A model generated the notes under the pieces. The model saw only the letters and a program-made list of their open reading frames with translations, was not told the DNA's origin and made no database searches. 43,199 nt of DNA from an uncultured beta proteobacterium (GTDB lineage: Bacteria; Pseudomonadota; Gammaproteobacteria; Burkholderiales; SG8-39). Positions 24,078-33,242 of the stretch are shown in pieces (position 1 is the stretch's first letter; each line of letters opens with the position of its first letter). The stretch lies in assembly GCA_902826155.1 (NCBI GenBank), contig CADEDU010000006.1:118600-161798 (forward strand). The letters are read 5' to 3'. Made by a program: the position numbers and the translations under genes.

Positions 24078-24731
24078 CTACTTCGCCTTACCCCAGAGCT
24101 GCTCCAGCCGCGCATCGCGACCGCAGCCGTTGCGGTAGTACTTGTAGCGGACCGGGTTCTTCTTGTAGTAGTCCTGGTGGTAGTCCTCGGCGGCGTAGAA
24201 CACCGTCGCGTCGGTGATCGGCACGGCGATGTCGGCCTTGAACGGCTTGGACTTGATGATCGCCGCCATCGAGGCCTCGGCGATCTTGCGCTGCTCGGCG
24301 TCGTGCACGAACAGCTCGGGGCGATACTGCGAACCGCGATCGCAGAACTGTCCGCCTTTGTCGGTCGGATCGATGTTGCGCCAGAACACATCCAGCAGCT
24401 TCTCGAACGAGACCTTCTTCGGGTCGTAGACGATCTCGACGGCTTCGGTGTGTCCGGTGGTGCCGGCCGACACTTCTTTGTACGTGGGATTCTTGGTCTT
24501 GCCGCCGATGTAGCCCGAGGTGGTGGAGATCACGCCATCGAGCACGTCGAACGGCGGTTCCATGCACCAGAAACAGCCGCCGGCGAGCGTTGCTTTCGCC
24601 AGCCCGGCCGGCGCGGGGCCGGTGGGCTGCTGCGCGTGGGCACTATCGCGCGGCGTGGTGAGCAGCAGTCCGGCGAACAAGGCAACAATGGCACTGAGCA
24701 GAAGGCGCACGGCGAGTCTCCGCGGGATCAT
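24078..24731 (-). CDS. msrA: Peptide-methionine (S)-S-oxide reductase MsrA, exported form
   Basis: MsrA repairs methionine-S-sulfoxide in proteins. The 217-residue product contains the active-site motif GGCFWCMEPPFD (catalytic Cys53), then the GYIGGKTKNPTYKEVSAGTTGHTEAVEIVYDP and QYRPELFVHD segments, and a Cys near the C-terminus (RNGCGRD) that can act as resolving residue. The first 33 residues form a signal peptide (hydrophobic LLLSAIVALFAGLLL and AHA-Q), so the enzyme works in the periplasm; most MsrA are cytoplasmic. The ATG at 24731 is used, since the further upstream in-frame ATG adds a charged stretch. It is convergent with the NHL gene; the adjacent SMP-30 gene is on the same strand, 117 bases upstream, with no coupling. 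Confidence 0.9.
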   Translation of the reverse strand: MIPRRLAVRLLLSAIVALFAGLLLTTPRDSAHAQQPTGPAPAGLAKATLAGGCFWCMEPPFDVLDGVISTTSGYIGGKTKNPTYKEVSAGTTGHTEAVEIVYDPKKVSFEKLLDVFWRNIDPTDKGGQFCDRGSQYRPELFVHDAEQRKIAEASMAAIIKSKPFKADIAVPITDATVFYAAEDYHQDYYKKNPVRYKYYRNGCGRDARLEQLWGKAK

Positions 24732-24848
24732 GGCGAACAGTCGATAAGAACGGTCGATACGGTGGGCGATACGAGCGAACCAGTCTAGTGGATTCGCCCC
24801 ATTCAACGGGGGCGTGCCCTGTTCCTCGTATCGCCCGCGGTATCGCGA

Positions 24849-26465
24849 CTACGGCCGCACGCCCGGCACGTTCAACCGAATCCGATACAAGCCGCTGAGC
24901 GCAGTGAGATACAGCGTCTTGCCGTCGTCATCGCCCCAGGCGAGGTTGTGCGCGAGTTCCGGTCCACGCAGCAGTCCGAGCTGCTTGCCTTCGGGCGAGA
25001 GGATCCACAGGCCGCCGGGGCCCGACACGTACAGGTTGCCGCGTTGATCGACCTTGATGCCGTCGAGCGCGTCATCGCCCGGCGCCTCGGTCATGTCGAA
25101 GAACACCATGCCGTTCTCCAGCGTCGCCTGCGGCGTGACTTCGTAGCGCATCACCACTTTCCGCTGATCGTCCCAGTTGGTGACGTAGAGGAAATTCTCG
25201 TCCGGCGAGAACGCGAGGCCGTTCGGTCCACGCAGTTCGGTGCTCAGCAGTTGCAACTTGCCTTCGTAGAGCGAGTACACGCCGCTGAATGGCAGCTCCT
25301 TGCGCGGATCGTCGTACACCTTGGGCAGGCCGAACGGCGGATCGGTGAAGAACAGCGTGCCATCGGAGCGGTACACCACATCGTTCGGGCTGTTGAGCCG
25401 CTTGCCTTGATAGCTGTCGGCGAGCACGGTGAGCGTGCCGTTCTTCTCGATACGGCTCACGCGCCGGTTGCCGTGTTCGTTGATGATCAGCCGGCCTTCC
25501 TTGTCGAGCGTGAGGCCATTGGAGCCGGGCTGGTGATACTCGCCGATGTCCACGCCCGCATAACCGCTCTTGGTGCGGAACACCGAGACCTGACCTTCAG
25601 GATTCCAGCGATAGATCGTGTTCTCGTTCGGATCGCTGAACAGCAGGTAGCCGCCGTCGCGCACCCACACCGGCCCTTCGGTGAACTGGAACCCGCTGGC
25701 GAGCTTCTCGATCTGCGCGCCTTTGGGGATGATCTCCTCCAGCCGCGCATCGGTCTTGATGATGGTCGTGGGCACTTGCGTGATCCTGCCGACCTTGCCC
25801 GGGGCGTAGAAATCCAGCGTGGCCGAGCGGATGAAGATGAAGTTCGGCGGTGGATTGGAGATCGGACCATTGATGCCGAACACCGCGAGCTGGATCGTCT
25901 GCCCGGGCTTCACGTCGCGCGCCGCCACCACGCGATTCGGCGTGTTCCAGCCGCGAATCGCCGCGCCACCGCTTTGACCGAAGGCGAGCGGCAGCTTGCC
26001 GTCGACCCAGACCTCGGCGTAGTCGTCGACCACGATCTCGAACACTGCGGTCGAGCCGGTCGGGTCGAAGTTGCCGACCTTGTGCGGAACCGTGATGTTG
26101 ATGCGGTACCAGTTGAACGCGAGCTTGCCGCTGGAGCGACGTGCTTCGAGCGTGGTCGGGTCGAGGGTTTCCCAGCGTGTATCGTCGAAACGCGTTGCGT
26201 GGGCGTGCGGGGCTATATCGAACGTCTTGTTCGGCGGACCGCTCGGTCGCAGGTCGGGCCCGGGGCTGTTGAAGGCGGTCTCGACGATGCGCGCGTCGCT
26301 GTACCGCCACGCTCCGTTGACCATCTTCACGCCTTCGTGCGTGCCCAGGTTGATGATCGCGTCGGGCTTGCCCGCCGGAACGTCCTGCGTGGGTTGTGCC
26401 GTTGCTGCAAGCGGCGCGAGCGCCACGATCGCACCGACGAGAAGTGTTCGCAAATGCATGGGCAT
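24849..26465 (-). CDS. Exported SMP-30/gluconolactonase-like protein with extra N-terminal beta-sandwich
   Basis: This 538-residue periplasmic protein starts with a signal peptide (cleavage near AATAQ). About residues 30-270 form a beta-rich module ([46 protein letters not shown]) that resembles galactose-binding-like folds. Residues about 280-538 carry an SMP-30/gluconolaconase/LRE-like propeller: [71 protein letters not shown] and [18 protein letters not shown], with the calcium-site Glu, Asn and Asp residues. The N-terminal module is an unusual addition; lactonase action is only inferred. The ATG at 26465 has an AAAGGA site. A separate small exported gene lies 149 bases upstream on the same strand. 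Confidence 0.85.
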   Translation of the reverse strand: MPMHLRTLLVGAIVALAPLAATAQPTQDVPAGKPDAIINLGTHEGVKMVNGAWRYSDARIVETAFNSPGPDLRPSGPPNKTFDIAPHAHATRFDDTRWETLDPTTLEARRSSGKLAFNWYRINITVPHKVGNFDPTGSTAVFEIVVDDYAEVWVDGKLPLAFGQSGGAAIRGWNTPNRVVAARDVKPGQTIQLAVFGINGPISNPPPNFIFIRSATLDFYAPGKVGRITQVPTTIIKTDARLEEIIPKGAQIEKLASGFQFTEGPVWVRDGGYLLFSDPNENTIYRWNPEGQVSVFRTKSGYAGVDIGEYHQPGSNGLTLDKEGRLIINEHGNRRVSRIEKNGTLTVLADSYQGKRLNSPNDVVYRSDGTLFFTDPPFGLPKVYDDPRKELPFSGVYSLYEGKLQLLSTELRGPNGLAFSPDENFLYVTNWDDQRKVVMRYEVTPQATLENGMVFFDMTEAPGDDALDGIKVDQRGNLYVSGPGGLWILSPEGKQLGLLRGPELAHNLAWGDDDGKTLYLTALSGLYRIRLNVPGVRP

Positions 26466-26614
26466 GGGATGTCCTTTATCGATTGAGCGCACGCGCACCG
26501 GCGAGCGCGATGTCCTCGTCCTGCTGCGGATTGGCGCCCGAAACGTTGTCCAACTTCGCCTTGCCGGTGGCCGCGCGGGCGCACTCCACGCACGCTCGGA
26601 TGGCTCGATGACGA

Positions 26615-26920
26615 TTACTTCTTGCGCGGGCTGGGGTCGAACACCCGCACGACACGGGCGCCGCTGATCTTGCTGCACAGTCCTTTGGGCACGTAGACCC
26701 ACGCCTCGGGATGGTTGTCGACCTTCACGTGCCCGTGGCATTCGTTCATGCTGGTGGCGCAGTCGTTCTGTCCGGCCTTGATGACCCCGGCGCATTGCTC
26801 GTCGTTGGGGCGATCGGCTTCGGCGCCGGTGCCTGGCACGCGCTGCGCGAAGGCGATCGAAGAAGTGAGCAAGAGGGCGCTGGCGATGGCCGAGCGGATG
26901 AGCGTGTCGCGCTTGTGCAT
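26615..26920 (-). CDS. Bufferin-type (DUF2282, BufA1-like) small exported metallophore precursor
   Basis: This 101-residue protein has a clear signal peptide (residues 1-25, cleavage SIAFA-QRV). The mature part holds four cysteines (43, 54, 61, 82) in the DUF2282 pattern EQCAGVIKAGQNDCATS, MNECHGHVKVDN, WVYVPKGLC. Such bufferins are ribosomally made and modified peptides whose cysteines become thiooxazoles through BufB (DUF692/MNIO) and BufC, and they bind copper in the periplasm. The C-terminal extension (VVRVFDPSPRKK) after the last conserved Cys region seems longer than usual. No bufB, bufC or DoxX-like gene is visible, so this copy is orphan here. The ATG at 26920 has an AGGAAG site. Confident on family, less on modification. 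Confidence 0.8.
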   Translation of the reverse strand: MHKRDTLIRSAIASALLLTSSIAFAQRVPGTGAEADRPNDEQCAGVIKAGQNDCATSMNECHGHVKVDNHPEAWVYVPKGLCSKISGARVVRVFDPSPRKK

Positions 26921-27168
26921 GGATCTTCCTTTCGTGAAAGCAATGAGGTCAGTAGGGCAAGCGCCCGGGTTGGCGCGCTGCACGAGTAAGCATCGCGTGC
27001 GCCGATCACGCCGCGATCACGCGCGGCAGGCGTTTCGATGAACGATGGCGGGCGCCGCGACTCCGGGAGTGGTGCGGGCGTTATCATCGAATGCCGTGAG
27101 CTATCGATCCTCTGCCGCGATTCGCCTCTTCCCGCATCCCAACTTTCGCCTTCCTTCAGGACTCACCG

Positions 27169-27960
27169 ATGCTCGTCAAACAGATCTGGACTGCCAACGC
27201 CTATCGCAACTTCAACTACCTGGTCGCCTGCTCACAGACCGGTGAGGCACTCGCCATCGATCCGCTCGATCACGAGAAGTGCTACGCGGCGGCGAAGGAG
27301 GCGGGTTGGGAGATCACGCTGATCCTGAACACGCACGAGCATCGCGACCACACCGGCGGCAACGATGCGCTGGTGGCACGCACCGGCGCCAAGGTGCTGG
27401 CGCACGTCAATGCCAAAGACAAGATTCCCGGCATGGCGCGCGGATTGAGCGCGGGCGACGTGATCCGCGTGGGCAAGACGGTGGAACTGGAAGCGCTCGA
27501 TACGCCCGGCCACACCATGTGCCATATCTGCCTGCGCTCGCATACCGATCAGCCGGCGCTGTTCTGCGGCGATACGCTCTTCAACGCCGGGGCGGGTAAC
27601 TGCCACAACGGTGGCCACCCCGATGAGCTGTACAAGACCTTCAGCGAGCAACTCGATCGGCTACCGCCCAACACGCTGGTCTATCCGGGCCACGACTACA
27701 TCGAGAACAATCTGCGCTTCACGCTCAACCGAGAGCCCGACAACAAGGCCGCGGGTCCGATGCTCGACAAACTCGCCGGTCAGGATCCGAGCAAGGCGTA
27801 CGTGTCGACGCTCGCGACCGAACGCGAGATCAACACCTTCTTTCGTCTCACCAGCCCGAGCGTGATCGCCGCGCTGCGCGAAGCGTTTCCCGATCTGCCG
27901 GCGCAGCCCGAGCCGCGGTTGGTGTTCCTGAAGCTGCGCGAGTTGCGCAACAAGTGGTAG
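27169..27960 (+). CDS. gloB: Hydroxyacylglutathione hydrolase-like metallo-beta-lactamase fold protein (GloB family)
   Basis: Glyoxalase II splits S-lactoylglutathione, the end step of methylglyoxal detoxification. The 263-residue protein has the THEHRDHTGG motif (His56, His58, Asp60, His61) plus the later metal ligands in TPGHTMCHIC and FCGDTLFNAGAGNC, and YPGHDYIENN. The C-terminal helical part (LATEREINTFFRL) is characteristic of GloB. The N-terminal segment LVKQIWTANAYRNFNYLVAC is the family start. An AGGA site lies about eight bases before the ATG. It is divergent from the bufferin-like gene. A role on other thioesters is not excluded. Confidence 0.85.
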   Translation: MLVKQIWTANAYRNFNYLVACSQTGEALAIDPLDHEKCYAAAKEAGWEITLILNTHEHRDHTGGNDALVARTGAKVLAHVNAKDKIPGMARGLSAGDVIRVGKTVELEALDTPGHTMCHICLRSHTDQPALFCGDTLFNAGAGNCHNGGHPDELYKTFSEQLDRLPPNTLVYPGHDYIENNLRFTLNREPDNKAAGPMLDKLAGQDPSKAYVSTLATEREINTFFRLTSPSVIAALREAFPDLPAQPEPRLVFLKLRELRNKW

Positions 27961-28013
27961 GCACCGCTCGATTTGCGTAGTCGGCGACGTGCCTTGGCCG
28001 TTCGACGCGGGGT

Positions 28014-30701
28014 CTACGCGGTAAGGCCGAGCGTCGCGCGCGTTACCGAAGCGTCGTCGCGATCGACTTCAAGCGTGAAGCCGAGGTTCTGCGCCAGGCG
28101 CAACATCGATTGATTGATCGACAGGATCTCGCCGATCATCGTCACGTAGCCGTTTGCGCGCGCGACCGCGATCAGCCGCTGCATCAACAGCGTGCCCAGC
28201 CCCTTGTTCTGCCAGCGATCGCCCACGGTCACCGCGAACTCGCAGGTTTCGCTGTCGGGTAACGCGGCGTAGCGCGTCACGCCGATGATTTCATCGTTCG
28301 GAACCGCGCTGCGCACCGCAACCAGCGCGATCTCTTTTTCGTAGTCGACCTGCGTGAGGCGCGCGAGCATGCGCGGGGAGAGCGAGCGGGCGCTGGTGAA
28401 AAAACGCAGATAGCGGGACTGATCGGACAGCCTCTCGACGAACGCCAGCTCCATGCGCGCATCCTCGGGGCGGATCGGCCGCACGGCAAGGGTGGTACCG
28501 TCGCGTAGCACTTCCTGACGGGCAAGCCGCGCCGGATACGGATGGATCGCCATGTGCGAGTAGCGCGCATCAAGCCTGGCGTGCGCGGGATCGATCACCA
28601 CGCGCGCGTCGAGCGCCACCGCGCCCTGATCGTCGACGAGTAGCGGATTGATATCGAGTTCCGCCAGCCACGGGCAGTTGACGACCATGTCCGAGACGCG
28701 CAGCAGCACGTCGACGATCGCGGTGCGCCGGGCTGCGGGAATATGACGATAGGAATCGAGCAGGCGTGCGATGCGCGTGCGGTCGATCAATTCCTCGGCG
28801 AGTTGTTCGGAGAGCGGCGGCAGTGCCACGGCGTTGTCGGCCATCAGTTCGATCGCCACGCCACCGGCACCGAAACTGATCACCGGACCGAACACCGGAT
28901 CGCGGGCGATGCCCACCGCCAGTTCGCGGCCGAAGCGTTTCTCGATCATCGGCTGTACCGCGATGCCGTCGATGCGCGCGTCGGGCCGCAACCTGCGCAC
29001 ACCGCTCATCAGCGATTCGTACTGGCTCTCCACCGCGGCGGGCACGCGCACGTTGAGCCGCACCCCTTGCACGTCGGACTTGTGGCTGATGTCGGGCGAC
29101 AGGATCTTGAGCGCGACCGGAAAGCCGACCGTTTGCGCGGCCGTCTGCGCCTCATCAAGCGAGCGGGCGATGATGGTGCGCGGTACCGGAATGCCGAAGT
29201 ACCCCAGCAACTGCTTGGACTCGGGCTCGGTCATCATGGTCCGGCCGTTCATGCTCACCTTGTTGAACAAGGCGTTCGCGGCGTCGCAATCAGCAGCCTG
29301 CGTCGCGGCAAGCGGACTGGGCACTTCCATAAGAATCTGCTGCGCGCGCTGGTACTCGGCCAGTCCGCCCAGTGCGAGCACGCTGCTCTCCGGCGTCGCG
29401 AACGCCGGCATGCCGGCTGCCTCGACCATCTCTCGCGCGGCGCGCACTTCATGCTCGCCCAACCAGACGGTCAGGACGGGCTTCGTCGTGGCGCGGATCT
29501 TCGGAAGCAGCGCGGCGGCCGCGTCGGTTGCCGGCAGTACCGATTGCGGACAGAAGAGGGTGATCACGCCGTCGACGTCCGGATCTTCGAGCACGGCCTG
29601 CAACGCACCGGCGAAACGCTCGGCGGTGGCGTCGCCGATGATGTCCACCGGATTGGCGTGCGACCAGTGCGCCGGTAGCAGCGTGCCGAGTTTTGTAATC
29701 GTTGCAGGACTCAGCGTCGCCAGGGTGAGGCGGCAATCGCCGGCGGTGTCGGCGGCCATGACGCCTGGACCGCCGCCGTTGGTGACGATGCCGAGTCGAT
29801 CGCCGGCCGGGAGTCGGTCGGTCGCCAGCAATCGGGCGAGAGCGAACAACTCATTGTAGGTGCGCGCGCGCACCGCGCCGCAGCGCCGGATCACTGCGTC
29901 GAACACCGCATCGTTGCCGACCATCGCGCCGGTATGCGAACGCGCGGCACGCTGCCCCGATTCGCGCCGGCCGGTTTTCATGACGACGATCGGTTTGCTG
30001 CGCGCGACCGCACGCAGCGCGCTCACGAAGCGTCGCGCGTCGCGCACGCCTTCCAGATACAGCAGGATGCTGCGCGTGGCGGCATCGTGCAGGCAGAAAT
30101 CGAGGATCTCGCCGGCATCGAGATCGACGGCGGCACCGGTGGACACGACGCTGGAGAAACCGAATCCCGCTGACCATGCCCAGTCCACCAGCGCGGTGCA
30201 CACCGCCCCCGATTGCGCCACCAGGGCAATGGCGCCAGGGCGGGCGCCGGTGCGTGCGAACGTGGCGTTCAGCCCGATGTCCGGGCGCATGATGCCGACG
30301 CAGTTCGGTCCGATGATGCGGATGCCGGCGCGCCTGGCGATGCGCGCGACGCGGTCCTGCAGTGCCTGGCCTTCCGCGCCGGTTTCACCGAACCCGCCGG
30401 CCAGCACCACGGCGCTGTGCACGCCGGCCTTGGCGCAGTCCTCCAGCACTTCGGGCACCGCGCGTGCCGGCGTGATCACCACCGCGCAGTCGGGCGGGCT
30501 CGACATGCTTGCCACGCTGCGTGCACAGGCGTGGCCCAGCACCCGCGCGTGCTTCGGATTCACCGGCGTGAGCGCGCCTTTGAATCCGCCGGCGAGCAGG
30601 TTCTCGAACACCGCGCGGCCAAGCGAACCCGGCCGTTCACTGGCGCCGACCACCGCGACCGAGCGCGGCGTGAGCAGGCGCGACAAGTAGTGCTGCGACA
30701 C
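28014..30701 (-). CDS. Bifunctional acyl-CoA synthetase (NDP-forming)-like / GNAT protein, Pat (PatZ/Pka)-type lysine acetyltransferase
   Basis: This 895-residue protein has the PatZ layout. Residues about 1-450 are a CoA-binding and succinyl-CoA-synthetase-like part (SVAVVGASERPGSLGRAVFENLL, IIGPNCVGIM, RSHTGAMVGNDAVFDA with His256). At about 465-700 comes an ATP-grasp-type domain (PVALKILSPDISHKSDVQGVRL, ending ELDINPLLVDD). A C-terminal GNAT domain (about 720-890, VGDRWQNKGLGTLLMQRLIAVARANGY) holds the acetyl-CoA loop. Pat enzymes acetylate acyl-CoA synthetases and other proteins to tune acetate metabolism. The start is a GTG; the distance of 12 bases from the cupin stop suggests co-transcription. 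Confidence 0.9.
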   Translation of the reverse strand: MSQHYLSRLLTPRSVAVVGASERPGSLGRAVFENLLAGGFKGALTPVNPKHARVLGHACARSVASMSSPPDCAVVITPARAVPEVLEDCAKAGVHSAVVLAGGFGETGAEGQALQDRVARIARRAGIRIIGPNCVGIMRPDIGLNATFARTGARPGAIALVAQSGAVCTALVDWAWSAGFGFSSVVSTGAAVDLDAGEILDFCLHDAATRSILLYLEGVRDARRFVSALRAVARSKPIVVMKTGRRESGQRAARSHTGAMVGNDAVFDAVIRRCGAVRARTYNELFALARLLATDRLPAGDRLGIVTNGGGPGVMAADTAGDCRLTLATLSPATITKLGTLLPAHWSHANPVDIIGDATAERFAGALQAVLEDPDVDGVITLFCPQSVLPATDAAAALLPKIRATTKPVLTVWLGEHEVRAAREMVEAAGMPAFATPESSVLALGGLAEYQRAQQILMEVPSPLAATQAADCDAANALFNKVSMNGRTMMTEPESKQLLGYFGIPVPRTIIARSLDEAQTAAQTVGFPVALKILSPDISHKSDVQGVRLNVRVPAAVESQYESLMSGVRRLRPDARIDGIAVQPMIEKRFGRELAVGIARDPVFGPVISFGAGGVAIELMADNAVALPPLSEQLAEELIDRTRIARLLDSYRHIPAARRTAIVDVLLRVSDMVVNCPWLAELDINPLLVDDQGAVALDARVVIDPAHARLDARYSHMAIHPYPARLARQEVLRDGTTLAVRPIRPEDARMELAFVERLSDQSRYLRFFTSARSLSPRMLARLTQVDYEKEIALVAVRSAVPNDEIIGVTRYAALPDSETCEFAVTVGDRWQNKGLGTLLMQRLIAVARANGYVTMIGEILSINQSMLRLAQNLGFTLEVDRDDASVTRATLGLTA

Positions 30702-30713
30702 GAGGCGCTGCGG

Positions 30714-31289
30714 CTATCTGCCGATCGGCGGATCGAAGTAGAACACCTTGCCGTACGCATCGCGCACGTCTTTGCCGAACTCGCGCTCGATGCGATCGGC
30801 GATCGAGTTGGGCATCGACACGTCGTCGCGGCCGTCCTGCAGACCGGTCAGCACCGTGAGTTGCACCGCATCGGTGGTGCCGACGTTGCGAAAGCCGCGG
30901 TACACCTTCGGTGGGCATGAAAAGCAATCCCATTTGTTGAGCGTGATGCGATGCGCGATCGGCTCGCCGATGTGGTACTCGATGGTGCCGTCGAGCACCC
31001 AGAAGGTCTCGTAGGTGTCATTGTGCGAATGCAGGCACGGACCCTGGCCCGGCGGCAGGATCGAGATAAACATCGTGGTGCGTGCCGCGCCGAAGATCGG
31101 CGCTTCGTCGCCGAACGGATTCTTGGTGTCATCCAGGATCACCGGCATCAGCTTGCGCGCGAAGATCACGTCCATCGCCGCTTGCGGCGTCCAGGCGAGA
31201 TCGCGGGCGGTGGACATCGGCTGCAGCTTGTCGAAGCGTGCGACGCGCTTCTCGAGTTCTTCTCGGGTCGGAGTGTGGATCTGGTTCAT
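30714..31289 (-). CDS. Cupin-domain protein
   Basis: This 191-residue protein has one conserved double-stranded beta-helix. The first cupin motif is GPCLHSHNDTYETFWVLDGTIEYHIG (two His and a Glu, as in metal-binding cupins). The second is weaker (SCPPKVYRGFRNVGTTDAVQLTVL), where the usual second His is replaced, so metal binding is uncertain. Cupins include dioxygenases, isomerases and sensors; no substrate is inferred. The ATG at 31289 was chosen because the upstream in-frame stretch is antisense to the TRAP leader. It is transcribed toward the Pat-type gene and divergent from the TRAP operon, a layout that often places a catabolic enzyme beside its transporter. Confidence 0.78.
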   Translation of the reverse strand: MNQIHTPTREELEKRVARFDKLQPMSTARDLAWTPQAAMDVIFARKLMPVILDDTKNPFGDEAPIFGAARTTMFISILPPGQGPCLHSHNDTYETFWVLDGTIEYHIGEPIAHRITLNKWDCFSCPPKVYRGFRNVGTTDAVQLTVLTGLQDGRDDVSMPNSIADRIEREFGKDVRDAYGKVFYFDPPIGR

Positions 31290-31521
31290 CGTCGTATTCG
31301 CTGTGTGTCGCCACGACCATGCACCTCGCTTGACGTGGCACGGGCGGGCTGATAGAAGCCGGGTGAATCGTGGAGCGGGCGAGGCGCAGACATTATGCGC
31401 TTGCGCATCGTCCAGATTAGAGAGGATCCGCGGCGTGTGGTTCGTGCAAGTTCGGCACACCCGCATGCAGGTGCGAGTCCGCGCGATGGTCCCGGAAAAG
31501 CCCCGAAGGAGGAGACAACCC

Positions 31522-32616
31522 ATGCAGTTCGATCGTGCTATTCGCGTTGCCAGCACCAGTGCCGCATGCGTAGCGGCCGCGCTCGCCGCCATATCGCCGG
31601 TAATGGCGCAGGCCCCGGCCGACATCCCGTCGATCACGCTCAAGGTGGCCGATTCGTTCCCGCCGGTTGGCTTCGTGCCGGACATGAAGAAAGCCTGGGC
31701 CGAGAACATCACCAAGAAGACCGACGGCAAGGTCAAGTTCCAGTTCTTCTGGTCCGAGTCGCTCTTCAAGCAGGCCGATGCCGCACCCAACCTGGCCGCG
31801 GGCGTCGCCGACTTCTCGAACGTTGCCTCCACTTACGATCCGGCCAAGACCGGTCTGTGGATGACGCTCGACATGCCGTTCAACACGCGCGACATCTATT
31901 GCGGCATCAACTCGTCGGTGAAGACGCAGCAGGAAGAGCCGAACCTCAAAAAGACGTTCGAGCAACTCGGTTTCATGCCGATCGTGGGCTATGCGAGCGG
32001 GCACTTCTACTTCCTGTCGAAGACCCCGATCGAGAAACTCGCCGACCTGCAGAAGAAACGCATCCGCAGCTACGGCGGCGCGCGCATCAAGATGTATGAG
32101 CCGCTGGGCATCGCGCCGATCTTCATGCCCTACGGCCAGATCTACGAAGCGGTCGAACGCGGCGTGGTCGACGGCGCCGAAGGCACCACACTGCTCACCG
32201 ATTCGTTCAAGCACTACGAAGTGGTCAAGAACATGACCGAGACCGGCTCGGGCATGGCGCTCGCCGCGCCGCTGTCGGTGAGTCTGAAGCGCTGGAACAG
32301 CTTTCCGGCGAGCCTGAAGAAGATCTTCCTCGAAGCCGGCGTCGAGCACGATCAACTGTACTCCCGGCGCATGATCGAGCAGGAAGAGGTCAAGCGTAAG
32401 GAGTTCGTCGAGAAGCGTGGCATGCGCATCATCAAGCTGTCGGCCGCGGACCAGGCTGCGATGGAGAAGGCCGGCAAGGATGCGCAGGATCACTGGATCG
32501 CCGACATGGAGAAGAAAGGCATCCCGGCGCGTGCGACCTGGGCCTATTTCCAGAACCTGCAGACGACCTGCCACAAGGACATCGCCACCAAGGGCTATCC
32601 CTGGGCGAAGAAATAA
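31522..32616 (+). CDS. dctP: TRAP transporter solute receptor, DctP family
   Basis: This is the periplasmic receptor of a TRAP transporter, which drives substrate (usually a carboxylate) uptake with Na+. The 364-residue product has a signal peptide (about 1-31, cleavage near VMA-QA) and the DctP fold. Key segments are LKVADSFPPVGFVPDMKKAWAENITKKTDGKVKFQFFWSESLF, KKRIRSYGGARIKMYEPLGIAPIFMP (with the conserved Arg that contacts the carboxylate) and YEAVERGVVDGAEG. A very strong AAGGAGGAG ribosome-binding site precedes the ATG at 31522. It is followed by the small and large TRAP membrane subunits. The upstream frame continuation is antisense to the cupin gene. Substrate unknown; the neighbouring cupin and Pat-type gene may belong to its catabolism. 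Confidence 0.9.
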   Translation: MQFDRAIRVASTSAACVAAALAAISPVMAQAPADIPSITLKVADSFPPVGFVPDMKKAWAENITKKTDGKVKFQFFWSESLFKQADAAPNLAAGVADFSNVASTYDPAKTGLWMTLDMPFNTRDIYCGINSSVKTQQEEPNLKKTFEQLGFMPIVGYASGHFYFLSKTPIEKLADLQKKRIRSYGGARIKMYEPLGIAPIFMPYGQIYEAVERGVVDGAEGTTLLTDSFKHYEVVKNMTETGSGMALAAPLSVSLKRWNSFPASLKKIFLEAGVEHDQLYSRRMIEQEEVKRKEFVEKRGMRIIKLSAADQAAMEKAGKDAQDHWIADMEKKGIPARATWAYFQNLQTTCHKDIATKGYPWAKK

Positions 32617-32724
32617 CAAAAAGCGCGAACGTGCGGGCATCGGAGTCGACCGCGGTGGCGACCACGGTTCCCACCGTGTGCGCCGTCGAATCGAGCGAAT
32701 GACCTGGCGAAGGGGGCAGCCTGA

Positions 32725-33237
32725 GTGAAGCGGGCCAATCAGAGGCTGGAAGTGCTGGCGGAGTGGATGGCGCTGATCGGCGGCTTCGTCGTGTTCCTGC
32801 TGATGTTCATGGTCGCCATCGACGCGATCGGCCGCAAGCTGTGGACGGCGCTGCCCGGCGCGCTCGAATTCAGCGAGGCGTTGATGGTGCCGGCGGTATT
32901 CCTGCCGCTGATGTTCATCCAGATGAAGCGCGAACACGTGTTCGTGAGCGCCGCCACGACGCAGTTGCCGATCCGCAAGCAGGCGTTGCTCGACGGCATC
33001 GCAGCGCTGGTCGGCGTGGTGGTATTCGGGCTGCTCACCTGGCTGGCACTCGATAAGGCCTACCAGGCGTGGGTGGTCGGTGAATATCGCGTCGCGCTGA
33101 TCTCGGTGCCGATCTGGCCGTTCCGCTGGCTGATTCCGCTGGGCACGGGGTTGATGGTGTTTCAGTTGCTGCTCACGGCCATCGAAGAGTTCCAGCGCGC
33201 CTTCGGCGACGAGGAACCCAGCGGGCGAGTGATCTAG
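32725..33237 (+). CDS. dctQ: TRAP transporter small permease, DctQ family
   Basis: This 170-residue protein has four hydrophobic helices (about 12-35, 47-65, 88-108 and 128-150). The region LEFSEALMVPAVFLPLMFIQMKREHVFV is the DctQ consensus stretch (the E-x-(S/T) and R-E-H element). It is the small membrane subunit that pairs with the large one. The start is a GTG at 32725 with an AAGGGGGCAG ribosome-binding site. There are 108 non-coding bases after dctP. The dctM start follows five bases after its stop. Confidence 0.87.
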   Translation: MKRANQRLEVLAEWMALIGGFVVFLLMFMVAIDAIGRKLWTALPGALEFSEALMVPAVFLPLMFIQMKREHVFVSAATTQLPIRKQALLDGIAALVGVVVFGLLTWLALDKAYQAWVVGEYRVALISVPIWPFRWLIPLGTGLMVFQLLLTAIEEFQRAFGDEEPSGRVI

Positions 33238-33242
33238 CGGCT

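Noticed and set aside
28743..29859. Long plus-strand open frames opposite the Pat-type gene
   Set aside because: They are antisense to a confidently identified large gene, His/Arg-rich and without similarity.
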